64,000 nt of DNA, taken from positions 175,254-239,253 of the forward strand of contig NZ_BMVP01000009.1 in NCBI RefSeq assembly GCF_014650775.1. Reading direction: 5' to 3'. Shown in pieces: positions 61,324 through 64,000 of this stretch. The notes under the pieces are model-generated. The model saw only the letters and a program-made list of their open reading frames with translations, was not told the origin of the DNA and did not search any database. Made by a program: the position numbers and the translations under genes. Source of the stretch: Streptomyces cirratus (GTDB lineage Bacteria; Actinomycetota; Actinomycetes; Streptomycetales; Streptomycetaceae). The stretch's first letter is position 1, and every line of letters starts with the position of its first letter.

Positions 61324-62697
61324 ATGAACGCAGCAGCCGACGCCCTAGCCGCCGTGAAAGACACCGCGAAAGACGCCGTGAAAGACGCAGACCGGAAGCA
61401 CGTCTTCCACTCCTGGTCGGCGCAGGAACTCATCGATCCGCTCGCCGTCGCGGGGGCCGAGGGTTCCTACTTCTGGGACTACGAGGGCAACCGCTTCCTC
61501 GACTTCTCCAGCGCGCTCGTCTACACGAACATCGGCTACCAGCACCCCAAGGTCGCCGCTGCCATCGCCGAGCAGGCCGGGAAGCTGTGCACCGTCGCTC
61601 CCGGCTTCGCCGTGGACGTCCGCTCCGAGGCCGCACGCCTCATCGCCGAACGGACCCCCGGCGACCTCGACAAGATCTTCTTCACCAACGCGGGCGCCGA
61701 AGCCGTCGAGAACGCCGTCCGGATGGCCCGCGTCCACACCGGGCGGCCGAAGGTGCTGGCCGCGTACCGGTCGTACCACGGCGCCACGTCCGCCGCGATC
61801 AACCTGACCGGTGACGCCCGCCGCTTCGGCAACGACTCGGCGACCGCCGGTGTCGTGCACTTCTGGGGCCCGTTCCGCTACCGCTCGCCCTTCCACGCCG
61901 CGACCGACGCCGAGGAGAGCGCCCGCGCCCTGCGCCACCTCGAGGACACCATCGTCTTCGAAGGCCCCCGGTCGATCGCCGCGGTCATCCTGGAGACGGT
62001 CGGCGGGGCGCCCGGCGTGCTCGTGCCGCCGCCCGGCTACCTGGCCGGGGTGCGCGAGCTCTGCGACCGCTACGGCATCGTGTTCATCCTGGACGAGGTC
62101 ATGGTCGGCTTCGGCCGCACCGGGAAGTGGTTCGCCTGCGAGCACTGGGACGTCACCCCCGACCTCCTCTGCTTCGCCAAGGGCGTGACCAGCGGCTACG
62201 TCCCGCTCGGCGGTGTCGCCATCTCCGCGGCGATCGCCGAGACCTTCGCGCGCAGGCCCTACCCGGGCGGCCTGACGTACTCCGGGCACGTGCTCGCCTG
62301 CGCCGCCGCCGTCGCCACGATCAACACCATGGCGGAAGAGGGCATCGTCGAGCAGTCCGCCCGCACGGGCGCCGAGCTGCTGGGTCCGGGCCTGCGCGCG
62401 CTCGCCGAGCGGCACCCGTCGGTGGGCGAGGTCCGGGGTCTGGGCACCTTCTGGGCGCTGGAGCTCGTACGGGACGCGCAGACGGGCGAGCCGCTCGTGC
62501 CGTACAACGCCTCCGGGGCCGACAACGCGCCGATGGCCGCGTTCGCGGCGGCCTGCAAGAAGGGCGGGCTGTGGCCACTGGTCGCCGGCAACCGCATCCA
62601 CGTGGCACCCCCCTGCAACATCTCGGAGCAGGACGTGGCCAAGGGCTTGGAGATCCTCGACGAGGCGCTGTCGGTCGCGGACGCACACATGGCCTGA
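61324..62697 (+). CDS. Class III PLP aminotransferase
   Basis: 457 residues from ATG 61324 (an in-frame GTG at 61303 adds seven). Motifs: GSYFWDYEGNRFLDFSSALVYTNIGYQHP, IFFTNAGAEAVENAVRMAR, the PLP Asp in GIVFILDEVMVGFGRTG, and the Schiff-base Lys in LLCFAKGVTSGYVPLGG. An N-terminal lysine-rich KDTAKDAVKDA repeat precedes the domain. Homologues act on beta-alanine, taurine, GABA or similar amines with pyruvate. Substrate unknown. A perfect operator lies in its promoter, so it is probably induced by substrate. Confidence 0.9.
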   Translation: MNAAADALAAVKDTAKDAVKDADRKHVFHSWSAQELIDPLAVAGAEGSYFWDYEGNRFLDFSSALVYTNIGYQHPKVAAAIAEQAGKLCTVAPGFAVDVRSEAARLIAERTPGDLDKIFFTNAGAEAVENAVRMARVHTGRPKVLAAYRSYHGATSAAINLTGDARRFGNDSATAGVVHFWGPFRYRSPFHAATDAEESARALRHLEDTIVFEGPRSIAAVILETVGGAPGVLVPPPGYLAGVRELCDRYGIVFILDEVMVGFGRTGKWFACEHWDVTPDLLCFAKGVTSGYVPLGGVAISAAIAETFARRPYPGGLTYSGHVLACAAAVATINTMAEEGIVEQSARTGAELLGPGLRALAERHPSVGEVRGLGTFWALELVRDAQTGEPLVPYNASGADNAPMAAFAAACKKGGLWPLVAGNRIHVAPPCNISEQDVAKGLEILDEALSVADAHMA

Positions 62698-62999
62698 CCT
62701 GCGCGGACAGCCCCGCTGCTGTGGGGTCGCCCAATGAGTGGGTGCGGGTGTTCGGATGATCCGTGCGGTGGGGATCGCACCACGCGCGTGTTGCAATCCG
62801 TGGAGCGGTACGAAGCACCACCCAGTACCGCCGAGCACCACCCAGCACCTACGGACCGGGATGCACGTCAGTCCCGGGGCGGCCCCACGGGGCTGAACGG
62901 CGGGGAGCGGCACGCCTTCTTTCGGGCGGACGCTGGACGCCGGGCGTACGGGATCCAGACCACCGGACTCCGTGTTCCCGAGACCCGAAGGAAGACATC
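62698..62999. other. 302-bp gap before the urate oxidase gene
   Basis: Contains TTGCAATCCGTGGAGCGG (about 62791-62808), a possible regulator site, and a direct repeat of AGCACCACCCAG at 62814 and 62834 (20-bp period). No gene is supported. Confidence 0.4.
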
Positions 63000-63944
63000 A
63001 TGAGCAAGCACGTCCTGGCCCAGAACCAGTACGGCAAGGCCGAGAACCGCATCGTCAAGGTCACCCGCAAGGGCAATGGGGGTACCTCCCGGACGGAGTC
63101 TGGGGGAGGTTCCTGGCACGAGATCCGCGACCTCAACGTCTCGGTCGCGCTCCGCGGTGAATTCCGTGACGTCCACCTGACCGGCGACAACGCCAACTGC
63201 CTTCCCACGGACACCACCAAGAACACGGTGTACGCCTTCGGCAAGGAGCACGGCATCGCCTCCCCCGAGGCCTTCGGCATCCTCCTCGCCAAGCACTTCG
63301 TCTCCTCCCAGCAGCCGATCCGCGAGGCGCAGATCCGCATCGAGGAGTACGTCTGGGACCGGATCCCGGTGCCGACGCGCAAGGAGCAGCACTCCTTCGT
63401 CCGCAAGGGCCAGGAGGTGCGCACCGCGCAGATCACGTACAGCGAGACGACGGGGCTCCAGGTCATATCCGGCCTCAAGGAGCTGACCGTGATGAACTCG
63501 ACGAACTCCGAGTTCCACGGCTACATCAAGGACAAGTACACGACCCTCCAGGAGGCGTACGACCGCATCCTGGCGACCAAGGTCACCGCGCGCTGGGCGC
63601 ACTCGGCGCTCGCCGCGGACGACCCGGAGCACGACTGGGACCGGTCGTACAAGAAGGTCCGCAAGCACATGCTGGACGCTTTCGCGGAGACGTACTCCTA
63701 CTCGCTCCAGCAGACCCTCAATCAGATGGCCGAGCGGGTTCTGGACAACTGCCCGCGGGTCAACGAGGTCCGGCTGAACCTGCCCAACAAGCACCACTTC
63801 CTCGTCGACCTGGAGCCCTTCGGCCTCAAGAACGACAACGAGGTCTACTTCGCGGCGGACCGGATGTACGGCCTGATCGAAGGCACCATCCACCGTGACG
63901 GGGTGCAGCCGGTCATCGCGACCAGCGACTGGATCGTCGCCTAG
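63000..63944 (+). CDS. Urate oxidase (uricase)
   Basis: 314 residues from ATG 63000 with GAAGGAAG upstream. Converts urate to 5-hydroxyisourate in purine breakdown. Uricase motifs: LAQNQYGKAENRIVKVTR, IRDLNVSVALRGEF, NCLPTDTTKNTVYAFGKEHG (with the catalytic Thr), VRTAQITYSETTGLQVISGLKELTVMNSTNSEFHGY, and LPNKHHFLVDLEPFGLKNDNEVYFAADRMYG. Between RKG and HEIRDLNV it has about 14 extra residues (NGGTSRTESGGGSW) not found in normal uricases, from a palindromic DNA insertion. Downstream the sequence changes to an IS-like end. Confidence 0.94.
   Translation: MSKHVLAQNQYGKAENRIVKVTRKGNGGTSRTESGGGSWHEIRDLNVSVALRGEFRDVHLTGDNANCLPTDTTKNTVYAFGKEHGIASPEAFGILLAKHFVSSQQPIREAQIRIEEYVWDRIPVPTRKEQHSFVRKGQEVRTAQITYSETTGLQVISGLKELTVMNSTNSEFHGYIKDKYTTLQEAYDRILATKVTARWAHSALAADDPEHDWDRSYKKVRKHMLDAFAETYSYSLQQTLNQMAERVLDNCPRVNEVRLNLPNKHHFLVDLEPFGLKNDNEVYFAADRMYGLIEGTIHRDGVQPVIATSDWIVA
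63075..63116 (+). repeat. 42-bp palindromic repeat inserted in frame in the uricase gene
   Basis: GGGGGTACCTCCCGGAC-GGA-GTCTGGGGGAGG can fold as a hairpin (CCTCCCgGAC/GTCtGGGGGAGG). Sequences of the form GGGGGTACCTCCC...GGGGGAGG are, to my knowledge, a dispersed repeat in Streptomyces genomes, usually intergenic. Here it adds 14 codons near the uricase N-terminus. Confidence 0.6.
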
Positions 63945-64000
63945 TGCTGTGACCGGGAAGGTTCGCCGGGTTGAGCGGTCAGGCTGCGGTGGGTAGGGGT
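63941..64000. mobile_element. Possible left end of an insertion sequence at the uricase stop
   Basis: The stop lies in CCTAGTGCTGTGACCGGGAA, followed by GGTTCGCCGGGTTGAGCGGTCAGG. A CTAG target and terminal sequence of this kind resemble IS5-type elements of Streptomyces, but only 55 bases are visible and no inverted repeat partner can be checked. Confidence 0.3.

Overview
The window is high-GC (about 72%), strongly GC3-biased actinobacterial DNA with many GTG starts and GGAGG-type ribosome sites. The gene content is that of a Streptomyces chromosome arm close to the core: tryptophan-kynurenine catabolism, class II fructose-bisphosphate aldolase, pyrE, clpB, the dnaK-grpE-dnaJ-hspR operon, dcd and a tRNA-Gly. 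One GTTTCACGTGAAAC parS site (10983-10996) fits a position within a few hundred kb of oriC. The order kynU-kynA-DUF3151-fba-pyrE ... clpB ... dnaK agrees with my recollection of the S. coelicolor core; no comparison was run.

Layout. 0-4.2 kb: end of an unknown gene, kynurenine pathway (formamidase-like hydrolase, kynU, kynA) and DUF3151. 4.3-9.6 kb: a transposase-like gene that has lost catalytic residues, an 81-bp tandem repeat, and three regulators in a row (GAF/PucR-type, SARP, gamma-butyrolactone-receptor type). 9.8-22.5 kb: housekeeping genes (fba, pyrE, epimerase, SRPBCC, membrane spermidine-synthase homologue, DUF2617, aminotransferase, mannosyltransferase-like, YbjN, clpB). 23.1-24.8 kb: a small operon of a secreted repeat-bearing peptide and a Rieske-like protein lacking the cluster histidines, divergent from a LuxR/TrmB-like regulator. 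24.9-29.1 kb: heat-shock operon; HspR boxes (HAIR) lie in front of dnaK and clpB. 29.3-35.6 kb: sugar transferase, EtfD-like electron-transfer protein, YIP1 protein, phosphoribosyltransferase, dcd.

35.7-38.3 kb is an integration scar behind tRNA-Gly(CCC): two tyrosine-integrase fragments, a collapsed SDR gene, a Nudix gene and a frameshifted gene. 38.4-42.8 kb holds an arabinoxylan module: a secreted GH10-CBM13-GH62 enzyme and an ECF sigma factor fused to a zinc anti-sigma-like motif, membrane segments and an AbfB arabinose-binding domain. 43.3-49.3 kb: MFS exporter with TetR and paired operators, DUF6204, a NarL-type two-component system and a secreted esterase. 49.5-51.2 kb: a fragment of a class III lanthipeptide synthetase kinase abutting a 5'-truncated regulator of the same family as the one at 23.8 kb.

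51.2-64 kb: TetR and alpha/beta hydrolase with paired operators, a PHO-box-preceded alkaline phosphatase and lipoprotein, a MASE1 protein with a PP2C phosphatase, a secreted tripeptidyl aminopeptidase, a GNAT, a SigB-type sigma factor overlapping tail-to-tail with an RsbW-type kinase gene, a class III aminotransferase behind a perfect operator palindrome, and a urate oxidase interrupted in frame by a palindromic repeat. The best candidates for undescribed biology are the peptide/Rieske-like/regulator locus (23.1-24.8 kb) and the one-piece sugar-sensing sigma factor (41.3-42.8 kb).
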